This document shows, piece by piece, positions 7,544 to 15,403 of a DNA stretch of 64,000 bases. Numbering within the stretch: position 1 is the first letter of the stretch; each line of letters begins with the position of its first letter. This stretch comes from Aureimonas sp. SK2 (GTDB taxonomy: Bacteria > Pseudomonadota > Alphaproteobacteria > Rhizobiales > Rhizobiaceae). Made by a program: the position numbers and the translations under genes. The stretch is from the NCBI RefSeq assembly GCF_029813115.1, contig NZ_JAPZDS010000017.1, positions 1 through 64,000 on the forward strand, read 5' to 3'. The notes beneath the pieces were generated by a model that saw nothing but the letters and a program-made list of their open reading frames with translations, was not told the origin of the DNA and made no database searches.

Positions 7544-9393
7544 TGCTGCTCCACCGCTCGTTTGTCCCGCACCTGCATGAAGACGAGACGCTTACTAGTG
7601 CCGTCTCGCGCACGTCCGCCCGCCTCGGCCGCACCGCTCGCGACTTCTGCGCGGATTACGGAGGCGTCTTCCAGGGCATAGTGGAGGGTCGACCGGACGA
7701 ACTTCGATTGTTCGAGAGGACAATTGGACGCCCTTTTCCGGGGGTGATCGTCGAGGGGGGTGGCCGGACCTTCGCGATGGCGAACCAGCAGTTTCCGCGT
7801 CACCTCCTGAGCCGCGGCCGCCTGCGGGTGTGCCCTTGCTGCATCGAGGACGATATGAAAAGCGGCAGCGGGCCGATGGAGGCGAGACCGTATGGTCGAG
7901 CTATCTGGCTGATCGACGCGATCCGCACGTGCCATGTGCACGGCATGGCCCTCGTCGTTATCGACAAGGATCCCGCACCGTCCAGATTGCACGATTTTGC
8001 GCAACTCGTGGCGCCTTTTGCGGAAGGCCTCAGCCACGGCACATTCGCGACCAAGGGTAGACAGCCATCCCCCCTAGAGAGTCACCTGATCAATCTGTTT
8101 CAGGGCAGGACCGGCGGGACGGGCTGGCTCGCAACCTACCCGCCCTATGCGGTGGTTAGCCAATGCGAGATCTTCGGCGCGGTCGTTGCTCATGGCTCGT
8201 CGGCTACTCCCGCGTCGTTGACGGGGGATGAACTGTACGCTGCAGGCCAACTTGGGTTCGAAATTTTGGACGCGGGACCATCCTCGATCGAAGCCGCTCT
8301 GAAGAGCCTCGTTGCTGCTCACGGGGCGAAGAAAGGCGAGCTTGGCGGGCGGCTTGTGTTCGGACGCCTGTATGAATGGCTCGCGCATGAGACCGATGAC
8401 GCAGTCTACGAGCCGCTTCGCGTCATCATGAGGAACGTGGCGGTAAACGCGTTGCCTCTCGGACCAGGCGAAACCTTCCTTGGGAAAGCCGTTGAGGAGA
8501 GGAAGGTACATTCCATCCACACGCTGCATCGGTCGACCGGTGAACACCCGAAACGTCTGCGTAAGCTCCTCGTGGCCGCTGAAGTTGTCGGGCCCGAAAC
8601 CTCCGGTCTGTCGGACGATCGAGTCGTTTTCCCTGCCGCTGTTGCCGATAGCCTGAGTGGTAAAGTGCTAGGGGCGATGACCCTGGCCGGCGCAGCTCGA
8701 TACCTCGGTGTTCCCCGGCCGAACGACCGTGCTCTACTCACCTCGGGTGTCATCGACCCCTTAGTCTCGACGTCGCATCGCGGTCCCCTCAAGAATGTGT
8801 ACTCCGTTGCGGATCTCGACCGTCTGGTGGAGCGCCTCCACGCCGATGCCTCACCAATCGATGCGTCCGAGACGCACCTCGTGCCAATCCTGTCTGCCGC
8901 GAAGAAGGCGAACTGTTCCGTCATGGAAGTTGTTCAACTTCTGCTCGATAGGCGGCTTCGCGCGGTTCGCATCAAGCCGAATTTGAAGCCTTTCCCCTCG
9001 ATCGCGGTCGATCCCAAAGAAGTCGGTACGCTAGTCCGGGGACCCGAACACGGCGGGATGTCGCTTCGGGAGGTGATGCGCCGAATGGGAACGAACGATT
9101 CGGTCGTGAAAGCACTTGTCGATGCCGGTCACCTTCCGTCGAAACGAGCGATCAATCCGACGAACAGATGTCCACAAACGGTGGTGCTTGAACCTGACCT
9201 ATTTGAATTCTCGGCTCGGTATGTATCGCTGATGAACCTCGCCAAGGAACTCGGCGTGCATTTCCGACGGCTGAGCGCGGAGATCACTCGAGGCGGCGCG
9301 GTGCCAGCATTTGATCCGGAAACTGTTGGTGCAACGTTTTATGAGCGATCGGTTGTGGAACCGTTGATTGATAAGGCACCGACAGATCACTGA
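7543..9393 (+). CDS. tniQ: TnsD/TniQ-like target-selection protein
   Basis: A 616-residue TniQ-family protein. The N-terminal TniQ domain opens with the typical HEDETLTSAVSRTS pattern. It contains a zinc site: C97-x2-C100 in RVCPCC, then C130-x2-H133 in RTCHVHG. The long C-terminal half, with several winged-helix-like segments, resembles TnsD rather than short TniQ proteins, and suggests recognition of a fixed DNA attachment site rather than partnership with a CRISPR complex. No CRISPR genes or arrays occur in the window. The ATG at 7543 (one-base overlap with tnsC) is preferred to the TTG at 7540. A terminator follows at once. Confidence 0.85.
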   Translation: MLLHRSFVPHLHEDETLTSAVSRTSARLGRTARDFCADYGGVFQGIVEGRPDELRLFERTIGRPFPGVIVEGGGRTFAMANQQFPRHLLSRGRLRVCPCCIEDDMKSGSGPMEARPYGRAIWLIDAIRTCHVHGMALVVIDKDPAPSRLHDFAQLVAPFAEGLSHGTFATKGRQPSPLESHLINLFQGRTGGTGWLATYPPYAVVSQCEIFGAVVAHGSSATPASLTGDELYAAGQLGFEILDAGPSSIEAALKSLVAAHGAKKGELGGRLVFGRLYEWLAHETDDAVYEPLRVIMRNVAVNALPLGPGETFLGKAVEERKVHSIHTLHRSTGEHPKRLRKLLVAAEVVGPETSGLSDDRVVFPAAVADSLSGKVLGAMTLAGAARYLGVPRPNDRALLTSGVIDPLVSTSHRGPLKNVYSVADLDRLVERLHADASPIDASETHLVPILSAAKKANCSVMEVVQLLLDRRLRAVRIKPNLKPFPSIAVDPKEVGTLVRGPEHGGMSLREVMRRMGTNDSVVKALVDAGHLPSKRAINPTNRCPQTVVLEPDLFEFSARYVSLMNLAKELGVHFRRLSAEITRGGAVPAFDPETVGATFYERSVVEPLIDKAPTDH

Positions 9394-9416
9394 ACCAGCA
9401 GCGCAGTCATCTTCCC

Positions 9417-9447
9417 AAACCCCCGGCCTTACGCCGGGGGTTTTTTT
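9417..9447 (+). terminator. Rho-independent terminator of the tns operon
   Basis: A perfect 11-bp stem, AAACCCCCGGC against GCCGGGGGTTT, encloses the 5-nt loop CTTAC and runs into a seven-T tract, starting 24 bp after the tniQ stop. Confidence 0.92.
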
Positions 9448-9835
9448 AGTGCCTGATTCCTAGAGAGGTGGGTTGCGCCAGTTGTCTGACAGCAGGTTGA
9501 GCCACTTCAATGACTTCACCGCAAATGTAGTTGCGCCAACCTTCAAAAATTACTTATTGATAACAACGATTTACGTTCCACATGCGCCATCCTATGCCGT
9601 GTCTTTCATCTCGCTCGGCGTCGCAAAGGTTCGCTCGATCTCGCCTGAAGTTCGCTCACCTCCGGCAGCGTACTAAAGTTGGTAACCGGACTCTCAGCGG
9701 CACGATGGTTTGCCTCAGCGCACTCTGAAGCACTTGTCGTGGCACGTTAGCTCTGCCGCAGTTTCCGAAGGCCTGTAAAGCAGGCCTCGGAGCCTGGAAT
9801 TCGACGGCTTAACCTCGGTCGCATGAGGCGACGTC
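9448..9835. other. Non-coding stretch after the transposition operon
   Basis: About 390 bp with no supportable gene. It contains two GTTGCGCCA copies (near 9473 and 9529) and a small hairpin GGCCTG-N5-CAGGCC near 9769. The far end of the Tn7-like element may lie in or beyond this region, but no terminal repeat matching the 2.7 kb repeats was recognised. No tRNA or glmS-like attachment gene was seen. Confidence 0.3.
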
Positions 9836-9873
9836 AAAAGGCCCGGGCGGATCTCATTCCGCTCGGGCCTTTT
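9836..9873. terminator. Bidirectional hairpin terminator
   Basis: A 15-bp stem with one G-T wobble, AAAAGGCCCGGGCGG against CCGCTCGGGCCTTTT, encloses an 8-nt loop. The flanking A and T runs would allow termination in either direction. No complete gene ends immediately before it on either strand, so it may have belonged to a gene now lost. Confidence 0.75.
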
Positions 9874-10062
9874 CGATTCCAAGTTGGTCGCTTCACGACC
9901 GGGACCATCACCAGCAAGAGTCGGCGAACAGGCGCGCTGCGTCCGCATCCGTCGTCAGCACCGAGATGACCGCGGGCAGCGATCGGGGCGTTCGGTTGCC
10001 GCTTGCTCCGTCACCAGCCAGCCTTCGTCCACTGGCACGGTGAAGGGGATGGGAGGACCGAC

Positions 10063-10431
10063 ATGGGCACGATCGAGATCAACATGCGGCACGCCGAGCG
10101 CGACATCCGCTTCGCGAAGCTGCGTACGCCGCGCGAGGACGGCCCCTTGTCGCGTTGGGGACTTCGTATGCTCGTTGAGATGTCGGCCAACGACCTTCGC
10201 GCGCACTACGGCACGTTCGACTGCCTCGAGATGCGGCGCGACATCATCGACAAGATCAACGAGGGCATGAAGCGCGGGTACTTTCAGCGCCCGGCCGCGG
10301 CCGACCTGAACGAGATCTTGGACATGGACCTGCTGAAAGCCCGGTGCGAACTCGAGGCGTTCCGCTTCGAGGCCGAGGGTGGAAACCGCGCCGCTCCATT
10401 GGAGGTGGAAGAGCCACTGACGCCGCGCTGA
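10063..10431 (+). CDS. Hypothetical protein, 122 aa
   Basis: I do not recognise the family. The ATG at 10063 follows a strong GGGAGG ribosome site; the frame is open upstream but without such a signal. The product is charged and mostly helical (VEMSANDLRAHYGTFDCLEMRRDIIDKINEG, split by short loops), with no signal peptide or membrane segment. It has its own ribosome site, lies between a terminator and the deaminase gene, and shares their strand. Small orphan genes like this are common in island regions; its role is unknown. Confidence 0.6.
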   Translation: MGTIEINMRHAERDIRFAKLRTPREDGPLSRWGLRMLVEMSANDLRAHYGTFDCLEMRRDIIDKINEGMKRGYFQRPAAADLNEILDMDLLKARCELEAFRFEAEGGNRAAPLEVEEPLTPR

Positions 10432-10587
10432 CCCCCGGCACAGCGTCTGGTCGCTTCATCTGCGAGACGACGCGCCAGATCGCCGCTGTTCCCTTCGGCG
10501 CTCGTCGATCCAGTTCCCCGATTCGAGGGGTGGCCCGGACATCCAGCGCCCGTTTCGGGACAAGCGTGAACGGATGGACCGAGATCC

Positions 10588-11073
10588 ATGATCACCGACG
10601 TCGACAGAAGCCATCTCGAACGCTGCGTCCAGCTCGCCGCCGACGCGCTCGACGCAGGCAACGAGCCGTTCGGCTCGATCCTCGTGTCAGCGGACGGCCT
10701 CACCCTTCTCGAGGCCATCAACGAGGTCGGCAGCGGGGACGCAACGCAGCATCCAGAATTCGCGATCGCCCGCTGGGCGGCCGAGCACCTTGCGCCGGCC
10801 GAGCGTGCTGCCGCGACCGTCTACACCTCGGGAGAACACTGCCCCATGTGCTCCGCCGCGCATGCTTGGGTCGGCCTCGGGCGGATCGTCTACGCGTCGT
10901 CGGCGGCGCAGCTCGCGGAGTGGCAAGCGGAACTCGGGGCGGCGCCGTCGCCCGTCGAGTCGCTTTCGATCAATGAGGTGGCGCCGAGCATTCCATCCGA
11001 CGGCCCGTCGAGCGAGCTGGCCGAGCAGGTCCACCGCTTGCACCGGGCCTCCCAGGTCAGGCGGATGGGATAA
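10588..11073 (+). CDS. Cytidine/deoxycytidylate-type nucleoside deaminase
   Basis: A 161-residue zinc-dependent deaminase of the CMP/dCMP (TadA/guanine deaminase) superfamily. The zinc and proton-relay motif HPE lies at residues 55-57, and the second zinc motif is C85-P-M-C88 within SGEHCPMCSAAHAW. The substrate (guanine, cytosine or a nucleoside) cannot be told from sequence; the EHCPMC form and length are closest to the guanine deaminase/tRNA deaminase branch. The gene faces the interrupted gene ending at 11201, tail to tail. No regulatory site is visible. Confidence 0.8.
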   Translation: MITDVDRSHLERCVQLAADALDAGNEPFGSILVSADGLTLLEAINEVGSGDATQHPEFAIARWAAEHLAPAERAAATVYTSGEHCPMCSAAHAWVGLGRIVYASSAAQLAEWQAELGAAPSPVESLSINEVAPSIPSDGPSSELAEQVHRLHRASQVRRMG

Positions 11074-11200
11074 CTGGTTCGGTCGTCTCGGCGCCGTCAC
11101 CAGGCCCAGGTGCGTGCGGCGACAGCCCGATGGGCATGTCAGCACCAAGGGTCAGCAGCGCTTCGGTCCACGCCAATTTCACATCCACCGTCAGTCGGCT

Positions 11201-12607
11201 TTAGACACCGAAGTCGCAGGCGCCTGGAAGGCGGTTGAGGTTGCGCCGTCGGCACAGGTAGCCCGCACGCAGCATGGCTACCCCTTCCCTGCCCTCGGCA
11301 AGCCGATCGATCATGTCCCACCGCCCGGCGTGGCGGACCAGTTCGACGATCAACGGTTCGACGTCGGCGTAGCTCTCCTTCGGTAGACAGTTCATGGAGA
11401 ACCGGATCAAGGCGTCTGCCAAGTCGGCGTCGTCCTTGGCGTGTTCGAAGACCAGCCACGACCAATGCGCCTTCACGCCCGTGTCGAGGTTCGCCCAGGC
11501 CACTTCCTGGGGGTTGAGACCGAAGTCCAGCTCTCCCAACCTTCTGAGCAGCTATAGGGTCCGATGTCCGTCCGCGAGCCCGGCCAGCGCCGTGTCCATC
11601 CGTTCGGTGCGCACGACGCTGGCGTCGTCGTGCCTCACGGTCTCGAGGACGCGCAGGATCCTGCCCAAGCACAGCGCGGCGTAGGTCGACGACGTGCGGT
11701 CCTTGTCCCAGACGATCGTGGTCGCGCCGACCGAGGCTTCGAAGAACGGGCCAGGGTTGCGAAGCGCGATCGCTTCGAGGGATACGAGGCGCCCGAGGTC
11801 CTCTCCGGTCCATGGCAGCATCTGCCCGAGCACTTGGAGGAGTTCGGTTTCGCGCATGACGCGCTCCGCCGTCTCGTCCATCGGCGCACTGCGCGCCAGG
11901 GCGTCGAGCAGGATTCCGAGGACATGCACATCCGCCAGGAGGAAGGGGAAGCACTCGAGGTAGCGAGTGACACTCGGTCCGCTCTCGCCCCGAACGATCC
12001 CGGCCAACTCGTGATGCAAGATCTCCCTTCGGACCTCTCTCCCGGCCGCGACGATAGCATCGAACTCGTGCGCGCCGCCGACGATGCGGCTCCGGAGTTC
12101 GACGAGGCCGAAACGACGCTCACCGAAGGCTTCGATCACGGAGGTGGCGGGGACGGACAGACCCTCCGCGAACTCCACGTCCTTGTTCGCGAACTTGAGT
12201 TCGGCTTCGGACAGGAGATTACGCAACGCATCGGATCCTTGCGACCACGCCCGTGACGCCGCGCTCTCGAGTATCGCCCGGGCACAGGCTTCGAGGTGAT
12301 CGACAACGCTTTCCGATAGGCCCACCCCCTTCGCCGCAGACAGCGCATCGGCGACATCTGAGACGAGCCGCCGGGGTGCCGGATGCCGGGCAAGATGGAG
12401 CCACAGGATGGCGTGCGCGCCGCTGTCCCTCGGTTGCCACTCGCGCCCGTGTGACCTGCGCTGCTCCAGTTCCTGAGCCAGAGCGTCGGCGTCGACCGTG
12501 GAGGAGGCCAGCCACCGTTCGATCGGCGTCGACCCTCCTTTTTCCCCAGGACGCGGAAGGAGATCGCCGACAGCGATCTCGGCGAGGTCAATCCCTGAGT
12601 CCGTCAT
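11201..12607 (-). pseudogene. Unknown helical-repeat-like protein interrupted by an in-frame TAG
   Basis: Reads from ATG 12607 (GGGAGG site just upstream) to TAA at 11201, 468 codons. One in-frame TAG at 11552-11554 splits it into a 351-residue front and a 116-codon tail. Both parts have the same frame, composition and acidic-leucine style, so they were one gene. The product is almost entirely helical, rich in Leu, Ala and Glu, without a signal peptide; I recognise no family. It sits 160 bp downstream of the cytosine methyltransferase on the same strand, suggesting a former restriction or defence partner. A sequencing error or a functional truncation cannot be excluded. Confidence 0.6.
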
Positions 12608-12766
12608 GGTCCGCCTCCCCTCCGTCACCTGCATCGGAACTAGGGTGCGGGCGGGCGGGCGACTTCGCAAGGCATCGTCACCTGACAGGCGGATCACCTT
12701 GCCGTCTTCTGAAGTGGAACCGAAGGCGACGATCGGCTCCGTTGTGCGTTCCCCCGCGAGGCAGGA

Positions 12767-13864
12767 CTAGCCGGCCAGCACCTTCTCGATCCGCTCGCCC
12801 ACCCAGCGCATCATCGGCACCGGCATGGAGTTGCCGATCATCTTCGAGCGGCCGGTCTCGGAGGTCCACTGACCCGTCTTCTCGGACCAGTTCCCCTTCG
12901 GCGTCGGCTTAGGGACCAGCGACCAGTCGTCGGGGAAGCCCTGGAGCCGCTCCTCCTCCCGCGCGGTCAGCTTGCGGGCCATGATCTCGCCGGACTTGTC
13001 GCGGTAGTAGACGTAGTTCATCTGCCCGCCCCCGTTCTTCCGGGCGGTCAGCGTGCCGACGATCCCGGCCATCGGGACCTCGCCGTCCTGAACGCTGTAG
13101 ACGGGGCCGTCGGGCGTCGGGCGCAGCGGGACGCGCATGTGGATCAACCGTCCGCCGGAGACTCCGAGTCCCGTAAATGCTCGAGGAATTCCTGGAGACC
13201 TTTCGGCAGCGCTTTTTTCATGCGGGCGGTCCGGAGCGGAATGGCGTTGTGGACCTTCGGCTTCAAGTAGGATCTCGGCGGCGTCAGGGCCTCCGAGAGG
13301 AACTCCGACAAGCACGACGCGATTGCGCCGTTGGGCCAAGCCCCAGTGTTCGGCCCCGAGCAGTCGCCAAGCGAGGGATCGGCGGGGTCCCACGACTCGA
13401 CCAAAGTGCGTCCACCTTTTCCCTGGCGGAACGAGAGGACCTGCGGTCTCTCCGGCGAGAATTGCCAGGAGATGGCCGAACGCGTTGTCCTTCCCCGTGT
13501 CGAGGACGCCGCGGACGTTTTCCCAGACGACGACTTTCGGGTCGAGGGCATCGACAAGCTCCGCATACTTGAGGGTCAGGAGGCCAAGCTGGTCGGAGAG
13601 TCCGCCGCGCTTGCCCTTTGAGGAGAATGCCTGGCAGGGCGAGCCGCCGACCAGGACGTCGATGGGACCGCACGCCTTGGCCCGGTCAGCGAAGTCGGGC
13701 GCGGCGATGTCGCCGAGGTTCGGCACGTCGCGCAGGCGGTGCCGGAGGACGTGGTTCGCCATCCGATCGATTTCGGCGACGAATGCGGTCTCCCAGCCGA
13801 GCGGGTGCCAGGCGACGCTGGCCGCCTCGATGCCGGAGAACACGCTTCCGAATCGCATCCGCAT
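12767..13864 (-). CDS. C5-cytosine DNA methyltransferase (Dcm family)
   Basis: A 365-residue methyltransferase that transfers methyl from SAM to C5 of cytosine. Motif I SVFSGIEA starts at residue 7. The catalytic motif IV GGSPCQAFS carries C77, and WENVRG gives the ENV motif at 115-117. AQRRNR is motif VIII, and IGNSMPVPM near the C-terminus is motif X. The variable target-recognition region between VIII and IX is short, as in small phage- or island-borne enzymes. No intact cognate restriction enzyme is adjacent; the broken nuclease gene ending at 14002 is a candidate former partner. It ends in TAG. The frame then stays open into the next gene, probably by chance. Confidence 0.92.
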   Translation of the reverse strand: MRMRFGSVFSGIEAASVAWHPLGWETAFVAEIDRMANHVLRHRLRDVPNLGDIAAPDFADRAKACGPIDVLVGGSPCQAFSSKGKRGGLSDQLGLLTLKYAELVDALDPKVVVWENVRGVLDTGKDNAFGHLLAILAGETAGPLVPPGKRWTHFGRVVGPRRSLAWRLLGAEHWGLAQRRNRVVLVGVPLGGPDAAEILLEAEGPQRHSAPDRPHEKSAAERSPGIPRAFTGLGVSGGRLIHMRVPLRPTPDGPVYSVQDGEVPMAGIVGTLTARKNGGGQMNYVYYRDKSGEIMARKLTAREEERLQGFPDDWSLVPKPTPKGNWSEKTGQWTSETGRSKMIGNSMPVPMMRWVGERIEKVLAG

Positions 13865-14001
13865 CCGCTCCCAAGGATTCGATGTCCCTGGGTAGCGTCA
13901 GGCAGTGAAGGATCGGTTCACGGATCCTTGGCGAGATGGGCCGAGCGGGCGTCGTCCCCGCTGCCTTCGTCCGTCCGGGTATCTGCTCCGGCGGCAACGC
14001 G

Positions 14002-14910
14002 CTACATCTTCCCCGCGCGGGAAACCACCACCGCGTCGTGGACCATCGAGAGGCGCCTGAGCCCGTCGACCAGCGTGGCGTGCTCCTCGACGCGGCAGGA
14101 GTCGTCCTAGACGAACGGCACGAGCGAGAACCATCGGGAGTCGGACCTATAGAGGGACGCGTCCGCGACGACCTCCTCGACGATGTCCGCGAAACGCGCG
14201 CCGGGACGGTCGAACTTCACCTCCACGACGAGACCGAGGCTAAGGATGGTAAGTTCCATCCGCGGGTTCTTCTGTCCGACCGGCGACGCGTACTCCTCCG
14301 CGTGCAGGTAGGGGAACAGCGGCGCCAGGACGCCCCATAGAAGGGTTCTGGACATGGTACTCGTTCTCGACGTTCCACCGGACGGCGGCCCCGCCTCTCG
14401 TGCGGGGACGATACTACCACGTCCAGCCCCGCAGGGCGCGCGGGACGCCTTTCAGGAAGCGCACTACGTCCTCGACCTCCAGGCGCCCGAACCGCGCGGG
14501 CATGTTCGCCTCACACAGCGCGTCGAACGCACGGAGGGTCAGGCTCGCGTGGGCAGCCCCCGCGGACGGGCCGCATCGCAGGGCATTCCGCCAAGTGTCA
14601 CCCTGACTTGCTGCCTCGCCGTCCAGCAGCCCGATGTCCGCCAGCGCGACGCGCGCCTCTGGGAGCATCGCCGACAGGTCCGGCCGGTCGGCAGCCTCCG
14701 CGACATGGGCGGCGGCGACCATGAGGGAACGGTTAAACGTCGACAGGTTCGGCGGGGCGCCGGCCGACACCGCGAGGGCCCGGAGCGTTCCGGTCTACGA
14801 CAGGAGGTCAGCCGCCATCCCGCCGAGGGCGACGCCGAGCATGAAGACACCGTCGACCTCCAGGGTCGGGGGCGGAACGGACGGTTCCATGAGCGTCGCG
14901 ACAGCCAGCG
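14002..14910 (-). pseudogene. Remnant of a PD-(D/E)XK nuclease-like protein (3 TAGs, 1 frameshift)
   Basis: A decayed gene reading leftward. Fragments can be joined through TAG codons at 14795-14797, 14414-14416 and 14107-14109 and a +1 shift near 14338. The assembled C-terminal part reads ENEYHVQNLLW, then HAEEYASP, then LVVEVKF, which is the core of a PD-(D/E)XK nuclease domain found in uncharacterised island proteins (the VEVK lysine strand is visible). The last TAG sits where related proteins have tyrosine (PFV-Y-DDS). The 5' end is lost close to 14910, next to an oppositely oriented MFS remnant. Four lesions in 0.9 kb make a non-functional gene likely, unless the assembly is poor here. 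Confidence 0.65.
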
Positions 14911-14949
14911 AATCCCCTCCATCAGGACACCCTACCCTCCAGCGCGCAG

Positions 14950-15244
14950 CCGCCCTGCCGACGCGGCGCTCATCGGCCTTTGGGGTCTCTTCGCCGCAGC
15001 CATCCCCGTCGCGTGGTAGACCTGGGTGGCGAGGACCATGTCGGACGACGCGGAAGCCGGCGGCGGACTGCTGGTCGCCGTCGTGAAGTTCGCGATCACC
15101 TCGGGCGCCGTCGTCGCCGGCGTCCCGTTCGACGCAAGCGGCTACCAACCCACCTTCGCGGTCAGCGCGGCGCTTCTGGGACTGGCCGCCATCCTAGGCG
15201 TCATTTCGGCGCGCGCGGCTCGATCTGGCGCGTCACCTGCTTGA
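14950..15244 (+). pseudogene. 3' remnant of an MFS transporter
   Basis: Only the last 98 codons of an arabinose-efflux-type MFS permease remain. LWGLFAAAIPVAW and TWVARTMSDDAEAGGGLLVAVV match the conserved tail of that family, followed by two membrane segments. An in-frame TAG at 15017-15019 stands where related proteins usually have Gln (AW-Q-TWVAR), a CAG-to-TAG change. The first ten or so membrane segments are missing. The break abuts the 5' break of the nuclease remnant on the other strand, so both were probably cut by one rearrangement. Confidence 0.6.
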
Positions 15245-15403
15245 CCCTCACCAAGACCGCCAGACCTCACTGATTCTGCGGATGCCGAGCTTCCACGTCG
15301 GGGTGCAGCTTCGGCGCTTCCGGCTTGGAAATGCCGTCCCTGCGTTCGGCGACCCAAACGCCCCGCCGCCTCGCTACGGTCGCCGAACGGTGCTGCGACG
15401 GGT

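Noticed and set aside
7543-9393. CRISPR-associated transposon
   Set aside because: The TniQ is long and TnsD-like, and no cas gene or repeat-spacer array occurs anywhere in the window.
9660-9836. tRNA or tmRNA gene as the transposon attachment site
   Set aside because: No T-loop GGTTCRANTCC consensus or cloverleaf could be formed; the short hairpin near 9769 does not fit.
12767-13864. Complete type II restriction-modification system
   Set aside because: The only nuclease-like neighbour (14002-14910) is broken by several stops and a frameshift, so the methyltransferase appears to be an orphan now.
11552-15019. Genome-wide recoding of TAG as a sense codon
   Set aside because: Several intact genes in the window end in TAG at their expected length (LysR at 33524, NYN protein at 51556, dehalogenase at 52836, haloperoxidase at 53578). 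TAG is therefore a normal stop, and the interrupted genes also carry a frameshift and lost ends.
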